From Prostheceraeus crozeri (taxonomy: Eukaryota; Platyhelminthes; Polycladida; Euryleptidae), in assembly GCA_907163375.1 (NCBI GenBank), contig CAJQUW010007128.1:42761-106760 (forward strand): a stretch of DNA of 64,000 nucleotides, written 5' to 3'. The position numbers and the translations under genes were made by a program. The notes below the pieces were generated by a model. That model was not told the origin of the DNA and made no database searches. It was given only the letters and a program-made list of their open reading frames with translations. The first letter of the stretch is position 1. Every line of letters starts with the position of its first letter. Below, piece by piece: positions 48,491 through 62,159 of this stretch.

Positions 48491-48927
48491 TACAGTGGTC
48501 GGGATGCATTAGAATGAAGTCATGCTTTATAAATAATCATGAAAACTGACTATCGTACATACATACTCGTGAAAGATCGTAAAATGATGGCATTTCTACC
48601 TGAGCGCCTAATACGGACTTCTAAATATAGTACCCAATACAAGATTCCCGTCACAGTGCGATTAATCACTATGTTCCGAAGTCAGCTACGTTTTTCGTGT
48701 TGCCGAATTATGACGCACTCTTGCCGACATTCATAAAAATGCGTGTTTATACAAACATTTCTATTTATTTCATATCAAAATATCTTTCGGAGTTGACATC
48801 GTAATACATACAATACAAATTACGAAAGGGACTTTATTTGAATTGGATTTGCCTAAGATGGCCGAAGAGCAGCACTTTGCTGTTGTCGGCCCGGACACGG
48901 TCCGACATTTGCGCCAGTAAAGGGATT
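48491..48927. other. Flanking DNA without recognised genes
   Basis: Single-copy in this window. Short open frames (for example 48539-48736) have no gene-like features. I see nothing else. Confidence 0.4.
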
Positions 48928-51900
48928 ATATGCCAATTTAATCTAGGAAACATCAGCTTTCTCATGGTATAATGTGCACAAAACTTGAATGACAACTTCA
49001 ACAAGAATTTTGCCATTGTGATTTGAGACATTTTCTTTATGTACATCGCTCTTGCGTTGTATACTACTCATTGCCACGTTATAAGTAGCAAGATATTGAC
49101 ATTGAAAGTCAAGCTTACAATGTTGAAATCGATTATATTACACGGAGGTTTAAAAGATTTTCCAAATAAGCAATAAGTTTACAACTATAAGGAATGTGTA
49201 TTGCATACATTTGAAATTAAGCTAGGAATCAATCTGGAATGATAATACATTTTAATTCATAAAAGAAGAAAGACAATTATGTTTTAGATATATGAAGTAA
49301 TTTGGTTAGATAGTAGTTGCAGCTCAACCAAGTGAATGCAGACATTCCAGAAAATGGAATAACGGAAGTCGCATACTCCGAATTGGGTAGAAGTTAAAGA
49401 TTAGGTCTGACTTCTAATTCACACGACTTCAGAATGGTCATTCATCAATTCATGCTTCATTGAATAGAAAATACAACCGCCGCCTCAAATTATGTAGTCA
49501 CTCTACTACTGTCAATTTGTAAGTAGCAAAAGTAGTAAATGTGAGCTAAATATGAAAAGTTCCATTAAAATGTAACACCATGACTTCCAGATCATTTGGC
49601 AGCGAGTCATCATTGCCAACGTTATTAAGTTATTTTCATGACAATTCAACAGCGGTGCAGCCGTAGACATAGATCATCAACAACTAGGTCTAGACCGGAC
49701 AGCTCCTTTCCGCTTTATTGAAATTCGTGGCAAGGTCGTTTGGTCGACCAAGTGAGGCTTTAATTCAGATCTTTGTTTTAAGTCATGAAATTAGCTGTCC
49801 GCCAACTCAGGTTTTCGATGGTTCTTGGAATTGCGAATCAACCATATCTTCAAAATAATTCATAATATATTGATTATGCATGATTAAATAAGACACCTGT
49901 AGTTTTTTATGTTCTTTCTTACTCGCACAATTGGAACGTTTCTTTTAGGCGCAACTTTCCTCGGAATAATGCGTGACTGACGCTGGCTACTGCAATGAGG
50001 AATATATCAAGATAAACATATCGGAGTATAAAGATTGCAGAGTGCCAGTATTGACGTTGCTTTTTCTTGCTTAAACCTCGCTTGGTCTTGCTTCGTCTCT
50101 TTTGGTTCTTCTTGGAAATTTCTCCGAAACACCCAAACTTATGAAAAATCATTTGACTGCTTCACTATTTGCTGTGGATGATTTCTATTTTATATTTGCG
50201 AGGCAATTTTTACCGGCCCCTCCGGTGTAATAGCCACAGCCACTCTTTTGACCACTTCTTTTTGAGTTTTATGATTATCTGAAATTCCTCGGCGTAGTTC
50301 GGTCAACTTCAGAGGGGTGTTTTGTCTCTGAAAATGAAAGAATTCAACCACTACGACGATTTACTGTCACTTTCCCACTTGTCAGAGTGCTTGCAAATTC
50401 ATGTCAAGCAAAACTGAGCCTTATGAAAAGCAGAACGCCTCACACTAGACAGGAGGTTTGCTGTTGTTGGCTGATGCAGTAGCTTTGTAGCATGCAAGTA
50501 AACATATTTTTAAATGGACCAAAGGTAGGCAGAATAAAATGAATGAATAAGTCGAATAAAATGAAATGAATTCAGGATTGCCACCCAAATAAAAAATCCA
50601 GAGCCGGGAAATATTCCGCTTTCATCCCGGATTTCCCGGAGCCATACTAAATCACAGTGGCGTCTCGTGCTCCCTGACCATAGGCCTTCACTCGGCATTG
50701 GGATACTATTTCTATACAAAGCACTTTTATGTTAAAACATTAATTTTCATAAAAGCTGAATTTTTAATAACAATTTTCCGAACATTTTTTAAGGTCAAGT
50801 GAAAGTGAACATGAGAAGTGATTGTTCATGTCGCTTAACCGCCTTACTCAAGGAGTTGAGATCACTCGCTCTCTGTCCAGACCACATTTTCTCGAGAAAG
50901 AATGAGGCAAGGCCAACAGTTTCTTGCGTTTCTCACGGCCGGTCAGCCACTCACATGTTTGAAATTCTGATGCATTAAAATGTCTTGTGTATTTCTTATT
51001 TCTTTCTGTGTGAGTACTTTCAATTTCATATCAGGTGTTGGCCTACCTTGCTTGACGACTGTCATCTTTTCAGTATATTCCCTTCGGACGAAAGGCGTAG
51101 TCATGATCTCATCTGCAGTACTAAACATAGTGTCACATCAATCACGTAAAAGCAAATTACGGAATTCTACCGAATCTGGTTGTTCCAGTCAGATGCATTA
51201 CTCTGCATTCATTGGAGAACGCTCATCATCTGATCGCAGTCTTGTCTGAACGTCATCCATCTGCCACTGTTGACGTATTGGCTTCTCTCACATTAAGCGA
51301 AGCTAGGAACAATTGGGTTGCGCTTCCCTTACTATATTTAGGCACCGCGCCTCGATCAAGAATTGTGTCGAATTTCATTGCAAAAATTGGAGAAGGCAAA
51401 GCATTATGTCTATCGGGAAAGCCAATACTGGCGCGGGCTCGTGCGCTTACTGCTTCACACGCACACAACTCTCTTTCGCTGTCTGAACATCAGTGCTCCG
51501 TCTGAACACACGACTAGCTTGTGTGCCTAATTGTTCGAAGAAAACAGCTGTGATTCAAGCACGTGCTGCAAAAATTGTTCACTCTTGAGGTTGAGAGTCT
51601 GATTTTGAGACGGAAGCTATCACGAGAAGATATCGAGTTTAAATGAATGATGACACTTTTCATTTTTTATAAATGTTGGTAGATAATTTTTGAGGATGCG
51701 CCGAAGGCCTCGCAGGTACGGAGAAGACGCCAATGCTAAATCATATCCAGTACTACAAACAATAATTACAGGCTTGTATGTAACTGCACATGTGCAATTA
51801 CATTTCATTGCCTTTTCATACCAATTCATGATAGAGAGATAGCTTTCATCTCAATAGTCAACCAAAATTCTATGATGATTCTGCAATTACATTTCCATTA

Positions 51901-54106
51901 TAGGCCCAGTGCGTGTTTTATTGGAACGAAAATATTTCGTTTTTATTCTCATTTGTCCTATGATGGTGAACTAAGACTTCAAAATCTTGAAAGAATGACC
52001 CATGTTTTGGAATCTAATGCGAATTTTGTGAAGTACTAGGAAAATTCTATGAGCACTAAACAATCAGACGTATATGGGCCCCTTTTTAATTTAATTTTGC
52101 TAAAACTTGCAAATGGTCCTCATTATGTATGCGTGTCCCGTGTGTCACTATGATAGCTGTAATTGATTTTTTTAAAACCAGATCAAAACAGAAACGTTAA
52201 AGATATGGAACAAAAAATGGTGAAAGTTAAAATGACTGAATACGAGGCTAGGTCATTGCTGCACGAAACGTTGGGTTTTTAATAGGTTCTTTTTAAATGC
52301 ACACAGGCCCTACCCGGCACCCAAAACATCAATGAGGAGTTTCTCAAGCATAACAAAGCACTCTCTCTTTCTCTCTCTGAGATGCTACGGTGTCACTCGG
52401 GCGGAACTCTGGACCCACGGATGCTACGATACATCTTAGCAAGATGGGCAAGTGCAGGGTACGGAGTACCGGTATTCATTAACGGAGCACTCACTATGAG
52501 ATTCCGAATTTCTGAGGTCGCGGTTGTTGAGATTTCGTACCTTAAATTGCTCTATCATGAACTTGAATTATCTAAAGTAGGTCTACTTCTAAGGTCAGCT
52601 ATAGTATTGCTATACGTATCACAAATATACAAGAAATACGAGAAACATGCAATTACTGCAGTTGAACACTGAAGGTATTTAATTACTTGGAAAATCAAGC
52701 GTTGGATGAACTAGAGCAGCTTGGTTATCTTCACTTTCTAAATACATCAGAACAGCTATCGAACTCCCTATCCAATTAATACGTAAAAATCTCAGGTTCT
52801 GCTATCTCTAATTTGGTCCGACTGGCCTTCAGCTTTGTTTGTTTCTTTTTCTTGATTTTTTCTGTTCTTTCAGCTTGTTTTAAGTTGAATTTAAACCACA
52901 GTAAATTAGTCTGTGATTCTACTTAATTTCTGACTCAGTCTTAGATGAAGATTTTCAGTTTTCAGTGATCCTCGAAAGAGCTAAAGTCTCCTAAGTCAAA
53001 AATGCCTAAACCACAAGTTTCAACAGACTTAGTCGTTTGAAAAGATGATTTTGACTGGGTTTGCTGTTTTTGAAGATGATTGGAGCAAGAAATGATTCAA
53101 GGATCAGAAGTTTTAATACGTTTCATGTCCATATAGATATGTCTCACAATGCAAGCATTAAAATCTGAAATAAGATTTCACGGAATAAACCCTACATCAG
53201 CAAAACGCATTTTCAATGTACATATGTAAATATCTCATGAAAATGTTATTTTCATGACAATTCAACAGCAGTGGAGCCAATGACTTTTAAAGTTCAAAGT
53301 TCTTCATGCCATAAATTCGTACATATTTTTGAAATACCGTTGTATGTTGTTTCTTCAATGATACACATGACAATACGAATCATGCAATTCAAAACATTTG
53401 AGGTGCTTTTTGCAGGATATAGACACTTTCATTCCATGAATTGTATGTCATTCGATGAGTGTGACAGCCTCAAGAGTGATGCTTCCTAGCCGCATAGGCC
53501 CATATCATAGACATATAAACATTTCCAAATCAAAAGGTTGCAAAGGGAATTGTGCTTTAACGTCATCAATATATGAGTAATCACTCAATAACAGCCATTT
53601 ATGCTATACCGTGAATGAGGAAAACATGATTGTTTTAAAAATATCACTCAAATCATATTGTAGGCCTACAGAATTGTGAGTTTATTTTTCTGTGGTTAAT
53701 AAAATCTGTCACCCAATTTCACAGATTAACTCACATGGATTGCAAGCATTTTTTAGGGGAAATTTGCAATTTCTTTTGTAATTTCATCGAAAAAACATTG
53801 CTACTTGCTGAAATGTGATGTTGCTTATTCACAAATATAATGGATTTAGGACAGCAAAATGAAATGATGGCCTTCATATAGCTGAAATCAACTGATATTG
53901 AATTGTTGATAAATAACTAAATTTTCAGATGTGCTGGCAATTAATTGAAGCGGATTATCTATTTCTGTAAATTCAAAGAATCATAAAATCTTTGCATTAT
54001 GAAAAAAGATGTCGGGAAGATCACGCTGTCAATCAAAATCGATCAACTGCAATTATTTTCGTGAGGACTACTGGCCAAAGCCAACACCACTAAGGAAAGT
54101 GACATC
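48928..54106 (+). repeat. 5.18-kb tandem unit, copy 1
   Basis: The first copy of a unit repeated at 54107 with about 5180 bases between matching points. Apart from the candidate exon at 50955-51120, open frames in it (for example 51212-51505 and 52382-52672) show no recognisable domain. A short CT-rich run lies at 52363-52380. A 25-base motif (TTATTTTCATGACAATTCAA) occurs near both 49632 and 53247 inside the unit. Confidence 0.9.
50955..51120 (-). CDS. Candidate internal exon (host gene or duplicated fragment)
   Basis: On the minus strand an acceptor-like ATGTTTAG precedes, and a strong donor CAT/GTGAGTGG follows, a 166-base open block encoding a peptide with MTTPFVRREYTEKM, then QGRPTPDMKLKVLTQKEI and DILMHQNFKH. 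The composition is protein-like. The block is repeated at 56137-56302, and its 3' end is repeated in inverse at 48164-48185. I recognise no family. Confidence 0.35.
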
Positions 54107-57100
54107 ATATGCCAATTTAATCTAGGAAACATCAGCTTTCTCATGGTATAATGTGCACAAAACTTGAATGACAACTTCAACAAGAATTTTGCCATTGTGA
54201 TTTGAGACATTTTCTTTATGTACATCGCTCTTGCGTTGTATACTACTCATTGCCACGTTATAAGTAGCAAGATATTGACATTGAACAGTCAAGCTTACAA
54301 TGTTGAAATCGATTATATTACACGGAGGTTTAAAAGATTTTCCAAATAAGCAATAAGTTTACAACTATAAGGAATGTGTATTGCATACATTTGAAATTAA
54401 GCTAGGAATCAATCTGGAATGATAATACATTTTAATTCATAAAAGAAGAAAGACAATTATGTTTTAGATATATATGAAGTAATTTGGTTAGAGAGTAGTT
54501 GCAGCTCAACCAAGTGAATGCAGACATTCCAGAAAATGGAATAACGGAAGTCGCATACTCCGAATTGGGTAGAAGTTAAAGATTAGGTCTGACTTCTAAT
54601 TCACACGACTTCAGAATGGTCATTCATCAATTCATGCTTCATTGAATAGAAAATACAACCGCCGCCTCAAATTATGTAGTCACTCTACTACTGTCAATTT
54701 GTAAGTAGCAAAAGTAGTAAATGTGAGCTAAATATGAAAAGTTCCAGTATAATGTAACACCATGACTTCCAGATCATTTGGCAGCGAGTCATCATTGCCA
54801 ACGTTATTAAGTTATTTTCATGACAATTCAACAGCGGTGCAGCCGTAGACATAGATCATCAACAACTAGGTCTAGACCGGACAGCTCCTTTCCGCTTTAT
54901 TGAAATTCGTGGCAAGGTCGTTTGGTCGACCAAGTGAGGCTTTAATTCAGATCTTTGTTTTAAGTCATGAAATTAGCTGTCCGCCAACTCAGGTTTTCGA
55001 TGGTTCTTGGAATTGCGAATCAACCATATCTTCAAAATAATTCATAATATATTGATTATGTATGATTAAATAAGACACCTGTAGTTTTTTATGTTCTTTC
55101 TTACTCGCACAATTGGAACGTTTCTTTTAGGCGCAAATTTCCTCGGAATAATGCGTGACTGACGCTGGCTACTGCAATGAGGAATATATCAAGATAAACA
55201 TATCGGAGTATAAAGATTGCAGAGTGCCAGTATTGACGTTGCTTTTTCTTGCTTAAACCTCGCTTGGTCTTGCTTCGTCTCTTTTGGTTCTTCTTGGAAA
55301 TTTCTCCGAAACACCCAAATTTATGAAAAATCATTTGACCGCTTCACTATTTGCTGTGGATGATTTCTATTTTATATTTGCGAGGCAATTTTTACCGGCC
55401 CCTCCGGTGTAATAGCCACAGCCACTCTTTTGACCACTTCTTTTTGAGTTTTATGATTATCTGAAATTCCTCGGCGTAGTTCGGTCAACTTCAGAGGGGT
55501 GTTTTGTCTCTGAAAATGAAAGAATTCAACCACTACGACGATTTACTGTCACTTTCCCACTTGTCAGAGTGCTTGCAAATTCATGTCAAGCAAAACTGAG
55601 CCTTATGAAAAGCAGAACGCCTCACACTAGACAGGAGGTTTGCTGTTGTTGGCTGATGCAGTAGCTTTGTAGCATGCAAGTAAACATATTTTTAAATGGA
55701 CCAAAGGTAGGCAGAATAAAATGAATGAATAAGTCGAATAAAATGAAATGAATTCAGGATTGCCACCCAAATAAAAAATCCAGAGCCGGGAAATATTCCG
55801 CTTTCATCCCGGATTTCCCGGAGCCATACTAAATCACAGTGGCGTCTCGTGCTCCCTGACCATAGGCCTTCACTCGGCATTGGGATACTATTTCTATACA
55901 AAGCACTTTTATGTTAAAACATTAATTTTCATAAAAGCTGAATTTTTAATAACAATTTTCCGAACATTTTTTAAGGTCAAGTGAAAGTGAACATGAGAAG
56001 TGATTGTTCATGTCGCTTAACCGCCTTACTCAAGGAGTTGAGATCACTCGCTCTCTGTCCAGACCACATTTTCTCGAGAAAGAATGAGGCAAGGCCAACA
56101 GTTTCTTGCGTTTCTCACGGCCGGTCAGCCACTCACATGTTTGAAATTCTGATGCATTAAAATGTCTTGTGTATTTCTTATTTCTTTCTGTGTGAGTACT
56201 TTCAATTTCATATCAGGTGTTGGCCTACCTTGCTTGACGACTGTCATCTTTTCAGTATATTCCCTTCGGACGAAAGGCGTAGTCATGATCTCATCTGCAG
56301 TACTAAACATAGTGTCACATCAATCACGTAAAAGCAAATTACGGAATTCTACCGAATCTGGTTGTTCCAGTCAGATGCATTACTCTGCATTCATTGGAGA
56401 ACGCTCATCATCTGATCGCAGTCTTGTCTGAACGTCATCCATCTGCCACTGTTGACGTATTGGCTTCTCTCACATTAAGCGAAGCTAGGAACAATTGGGT
56501 TGCGCTTCCCTTACTATATTTAGGCACCGCGCCTCGATCAAGAATTGTGTCGAATTTCATTGCAAAAATTGGAGAAGGCAAAGCATTATGTCTATCGGGA
56601 AAGCCAATACTGGCGCGGGCTCGTGCGCTTACTGCTTCACACGCACACAACTCTCTTTCGCTGTCTGAACATCAGTGCTCCGTCTGAACACACGACTAGC
56701 TTGTGTGCCTAATTGTTCGAAGAAAACAGCTGTGATTCAAGCACGTGCTGCAAAAATTGTTCACTCTTGAGGTTGAGAGTCTGATTTTGAGACGGAAGCT
56801 ATCACGAGAAGATATCGAGTTTAAATGAATGATGACACTTTTCATTTTTTATAAATGTTGGTAGATAATTTTTGAGGATGCGCCGAAGGCCTCGCAGGTA
56901 CGGAGAAGACGCCAATGCTAAATCATATCCAGTACTACAAACAATAATTACAGGCTTGTATGTAACTGCACATGTGCAATTACATTTCATTGCCTTTTCA
57001 TACCAATTCATGATAGAGAGATAGCTTTCATCTCAATAGTCAACCAAAATTCTATGATGATTCTGCAATTACATTTCCATTATAGGCCCAGTGCGTGTTT

Positions 57101-59289
57101 TATTGGAACGAAAATATTTCGTTTTTATTCTCATTTGTCCTATGATGGTGAACTAAGACTTCAAAATCTTGAAAGAATGACCCATGTTTTGGAATCTAAT
57201 GCGAATTTTGTGAAGTACTAGGAAAATTCTATGAGCACTAAACAATCAGACGTATATGGGCCCCTTTTTAATTTAATTTTGCTAAAACTTGCAAATGGTC
57301 CTCATTATGTATGCGTGTCCCGTGTGTCACTATGATAGCTGTAATTGATTTTTTTAAAACCAGATCAAAACAGAAACGTTAAAGATATGGAACAAAAAAT
57401 GGTGAAAGTTAAAATGACTGAATACGAGGCTAGGTCATTGCTGCACGAAACGTTGGGTTTTTAATAGGTTCTTTTTAAATGCACACAGGCCCTACCCGGC
57501 ACCCAAAACATCAATGAGGAGTTTCTCAAGCATAACAAAGCACTCTCTCTTTCTCTCTCTGAGATGCTACGGTGTCACTCGGGCGGAACTCTGGACCCAC
57601 GGATGCTACGATACATCTTAGCAAGATGGGCAAGTGCAGGGTACGGAGTACCGGTATTCATTAACGGAGCACTCACTATGAGATTCCGAATTTCTGAGGT
57701 CGCGGTTGTTGAGATTTCGTACCTTAAATTGCTCTATCATGAACTTGAATTATCTAAAGTAGGTCTACTTCTAAGGTCAGCTATAGTATTGCTATACGTA
57801 TCACAAATATACAAGAAATACGAGAAACATGCAATTACTGCAGTTGAACACTGAAGGCATTTAATTACTTGGAAAATCAAGCGTTGGATGAACTAGAGCA
57901 GCTTGGTTATCTTCACTTTCTAAATACATCAGAACAGCTATCGAACTCCCTATCCAATTAATACGTAAAAATCTCAGGTTCTGCTATCTCTAATTTGGTC
58001 CGACTGGCCTTCAGCTTTGTTTGTTTCTTTTTCTTGATTTTTTCTGTTCTTTCAGCTTGTTTTAAGTTGAATTTAAACCACAGTAAATTAGTCTGTGATT
58101 CTACTTAATTTCTGACTCAATCTTAGATGAAGATTTTCAGTTTTCAGTGATCCTCGAAAGAGCTAAAGTCTCCTAAGTCAAAAATGCCTAAACCACAAGT
58201 TTCAACAGACTTAGTCGTTTGAAAAGATGATTTTGACTGGGTTTGCTGTTTTTGAAGATGATTGGAGCAAGAAATGATTCAAGGATCAGAAGTTTTAATA
58301 CGTTTCATGTCCATATAGATATGTCTCACAATGCAAGCATTAAAATCTGAAATAAGATTTCACGGAATAAACCCTACATCAGCAAAACGCATTTTCAATG
58401 TACATATGTAAATATCTCATGAAAATGTTATTTTCATGACAATTCAACAGCAGTGGAGCCAATGACTTTTAAAGTTCAAAGTTTTTCATGCCATAAATTC
58501 GTACATATTTTTGAAATACCGTTGTATGTTGTTTCTTCAATGATACACATGACAATACGAATCATGCAATTCAAAACATTTGAGGTGCTTTTTGCAGGAT
58601 ATAGACACTTTCATTCCATGAATTGTATGTCATTCGATGAGTGTGACAGCCTCAAGAGTGATGCTTCCTAGCCGCATAGGCCCCATATCATAGACATATA
58701 AACATTTCCAAATCAAAAGGTTGCAAAGGGAATTGTGCTTTAACGTCATCAATATATGAGTAATCACTCAATAACAGCCATTTATGCTATACCGTGAATG
58801 AGGAAAACATGATTGTTTTAAAAATATCACTCAAATCATATTGTAGGCCTACAGAATTGTGAGTTTATTTTTCTGTGGTTAATAAAATCTGTCACCCAAT
58901 TTCACAGATTAACTCACATGGATTGCAAGCATTTTTTAGGGGAAATTTGCAATTTCTTTTGTAATTTCATCGAAAAAACATTGCTACTTGCTGAAATGTG
59001 ATGTTGCTTATTCACAAATATAATGGATTTAGGACAGCAAAATGAAATGATGGCCTTCATATAGCTGAAATCAACTGATATCAAAATATTGATAAATAAC
59101 TAAATTTTCAGATGTGCTGGCAATTAATTGAAGCGGATTATCTATTTCTGTAAATTCAAAGAATCGTAAAATCTTTGCATTATGAAAAAAGATGTCGGGA
59201 AGATCACGCTGTCAATCAAAATCGATCAACTGCAATTATTTTCGTGAGGACTACTGGCCAAAGCCAACACCACTAAGGAAAGTGACATC
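54107..59289 (+). repeat. 5.18-kb tandem unit, copy 2
   Basis: Nearly identical to copy 1; only scattered single-base and 1-4 base length differences are visible over more than 5 kb. The junction between copies (54085-54110) is the same as at the start of the third part (59265-59293). The candidate exon recurs at 56137-56302. Confidence 0.9.
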
Positions 59290-59984
59290 ATATGCCAATT
59301 TAATCTAGGAAACATCAGCTTTCTCATGGTATAATGTGCACAAAACTTGAATGACAACTTCAACAAGAATTTTGCCATTGTGATTTGAGACATTTTCTTT
59401 ATGTACATCGCTCTTGCGTTGTATACTACTCATTGCCACGTTATAAGTAGCAAGATATTGACATTGAACAGTCAAGCTTACAATGTTGAAATCGATTATA
59501 TTACACGGAGGTTTAAAAGATTTTCCAAATAAGCAATAAGTTTACAACTATAAGGAATGTGTATTGCATACATTTGAAATTAAGCTAGGAATCAATCTGG
59601 AATGATAATACATTTTAATTCATAAAAGAAGAAAGACAATTATGTTTTAGATATATATGAAGTAATTTGGTTAGAGAGTAGTTGCAGCTCAACCAAGTGA
59701 ATGCAGACATTCCAGAAAATGGAATAACGGAAGTCGCATACTCCGAATTGGGTAGAAGTTAAAGATTAGGTCTGACTTCTAATTCACACGACTTCAGAAT
59801 GGTCATTCATCAATTCATGCTTCATTGAATAGAAAATACAACCGCCGCCTCAAATTATGTAGTCACTCTACTACTGTCAATTTGTAAGTAGCAAAAGTAG
59901 TAAATGTGAGCTAAATATGAAAAGTTCCATTAAAATGTAGCACCATGTCTTCCAGATCATTTGGCAGCGAATCATCATTGCCAA
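59290..59984 (+). repeat. Tandem unit, third partial copy
   Basis: The first 695 bases of the unit again. Similarity stops at CATTGCCAA, after which the sequence (59985 onward) is single-copy in this window. The array is therefore S-T-U-S-T-U-S in segments, with S of about 695 bases. Confidence 0.9.
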
Positions 59985-60127
59985 ATGAAGACAATGGAAA
60001 TGAGATAGTAGCCAATAGAATTCTTGGTGATTTTTTAGCCGCATTAAAGTTTGGTGACAAATTACCCACCAGACCGTCGGAATTCACCCTGGCGGCCTCT
60101 TCTAAATGTATGCGGTCTGTTAGCTAG
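59945..60127 (+). CDS. Possible exon or small frame at the array edge
   Basis: A 60-residue frame starting MSSRSFGSESSLPNEDNGNE and continuing EIVANRILGDFLAALKFGDK. The first 13 residues lie in the repeated segment, the rest in single-copy DNA. The composition is protein-like and it could be the intact form of a host exon whose start was copied into the array. No family is recognised. Confidence 0.25.
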   Translation: MSSRSFGSESSLPNEDNGNEIVANRILGDFLAALKFGDKLPTRPSEFTLAASSKCMRSVS

Positions 60128-62150
60128 AAAATACAAACCATCCTCAATTAGGAAGAGATGCTATTTTTTGATGAGGTGGTTTCGCAGCGAAATATATGTC
60201 ATTTGATTCCTGACGATTTACAGTGCATGATTCCTTTTTGTTTTCTGTTTGGATAACTAGAAAATTTGTGGAGTCACTGCTCTATGGTAATCATTCACTT
60301 TCAAATGTGAATACCGAAATCACTGATTATTACTTACCTTCGTTACAGAAACAGGAATCGTGAACAAAAAACATTTAATTATTTAATTGGAGGGTTGCAG
60401 ACAAGTTGAATTATACAATTATCATTAATAAGACACGAGAAAATTTCAGTTGAAGCAATTATCCTTAATTTAGGTTGAATGCTCAGAGCAGATGAGAGGC
60501 ATAATATTGGTATTTTTCATACCTATCACAGCGTTCATCAGGACTGCACTTTTCTTGTGTTTATGTAGAATTGTATTTGAAGTTGCTAGGCTACCCACAG
60601 TGCAATCTCGATTGAGGATAGCAAATTATGTTGATGTGTGCAAGTGATGCAGCAATTAATGGAGTGGTTCTATGAAATGCCATTAATAGGACCCACACCG
60701 TCATGCTGGCTCCTCTGATTGTTTCATTTCTTCCAAAATCTGATGGATAAACCAGAGTAAGTATAAGTAGGTAGAGTGCCGACTAAAAAAGTATCTGCAT
60801 ACATTGAAAATTATTATATGAAAATATTCAATTTTTTACGGAGATTACGTTCCTGTGGTCTAAAAAATTATTTCAGCAGTTTTTAAGAAACTAAATTTTT
60901 GCAAATTTGTATACTACCGACATGAAGCCCCTTTATAAGTAATATGAAACAAGTTGGATATCAAAAGGAATGAATATTCGCTAACAAGCATCTTCATTAA
61001 GCAGAAATTAAGCTGGTGATCTAGGAAATTTCATGAACCGTATTATAATGCAAATCCCTGCAAGTCTTCAAGGAAAAGTAGAGAGCTTCTTGACTGAGAT
61101 GTCATGTTTTTAATTCAATTTCCAGCGGCATGATTTTATGATTCATAAGTGTCGTCATTTCTTGAATCTATGAAGTAATATTGGACCCATTTGCATCTTT
61201 TAAAGTTAATTATGATCCGTTTCTTTGATTATGATGCCTTGTTCTTTCAGTGATAGGTTGCTTGTGATGTGATGACGCTTAAGAAAAAAAATCTTATAAT
61301 GAAGCTGAGCTCTAAGTAATGGTAACCCATCGAATTGCTAATTTAACAGACTATATTACCTCTCCAAGTTTTCACGACATGGAGGATTTGTGGAATAAAA
61401 TTCTTCATTCTGTATTGCTATCATGATCAGTCAAATTCGTGTACATTTCTGCAAAAGTGCAAAAACTTGCATGTGTCACAGGTGGTACATGGTCTCGACT
61501 CATGTTCATTGAATGAAATCGAAACTGTATACACATTGGGGATTTAATAAATGCTGAGTTGCTACTCTACCTAATATACCTACTCTATGGGAAAAACCAA
61601 TTGCATCGGATATAGACAAAGCGGTTTTTCCGCTGTATAAAATTTCTCTTGGAAGAAACTACCACCCTTGGTCGAGATTTCAGCACTTTACTCTCGGGAT
61701 CTGGAACGCTTAAGAAGAAGGTTGAGATCCCGATATCTGTTGTACTCCTTAACTCTTTGACCACCGTCTTTGTATTACTACTTTGCAAGTTCTTAATTGC
61801 TCATTAAGTTTTGATTCTCTGATTATGTATACAATCATTATCAAATAGTAGCATCTGTGAAATCCACAGACTTATATTTTTAGAAAAACAATGAAGAGGA
61901 AGTTTAGATAAACATTTGTATAACAGTAAAATAGGTCTACAAGTCATTTGAGGTCAAAACTTATGAGAATACGTAATTCATCCGCTATTTTTATCCTATA
62001 CGACACGATTGCTGTGGTGAACGGCGGTAGAGAACAGATATCTCATCGAACGATCAGATTGCTCACTCTCCAATTGCCTACAATCAGGTTAAAGATCATA
62101 TTTGTACAGAGCCAAAATATATAGCATTACGGAAAATTAAAACATTCAGC
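60128..62150. other. Flanking DNA, nothing recognised
   Basis: AT-rich DNA with short frames only. The minus-strand frame at 61585-61788 has no recognisable domain. I see no RNA gene, element end or strong repeat. Confidence 0.4.
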
Positions 62151-62159
62151 CAGTCTCCG

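Noticed and set aside
50640-50980. A tRNA-derived SINE in the inverted repeat
   Set aside because: I could not find convincing A and B box promoters or a poly-A tail; it is better described as a duplicated gene fragment with intron sequence.
51212-52672. Frames of about 96 codons in the tandem unit as genes
   Set aside because: No domain, no splice or promoter context, and identical in both copies only because the copies are recent.
48928-59984. Reading the 695-bp S repeats as LTRs of a retrotransposon with T and U as its interior
   Set aside because: S could be trimmed to TG...CA, but there is no primer-binding site, no convincing polypurine tract, no gag/pol coding and no target duplication; tandem duplication is simpler.
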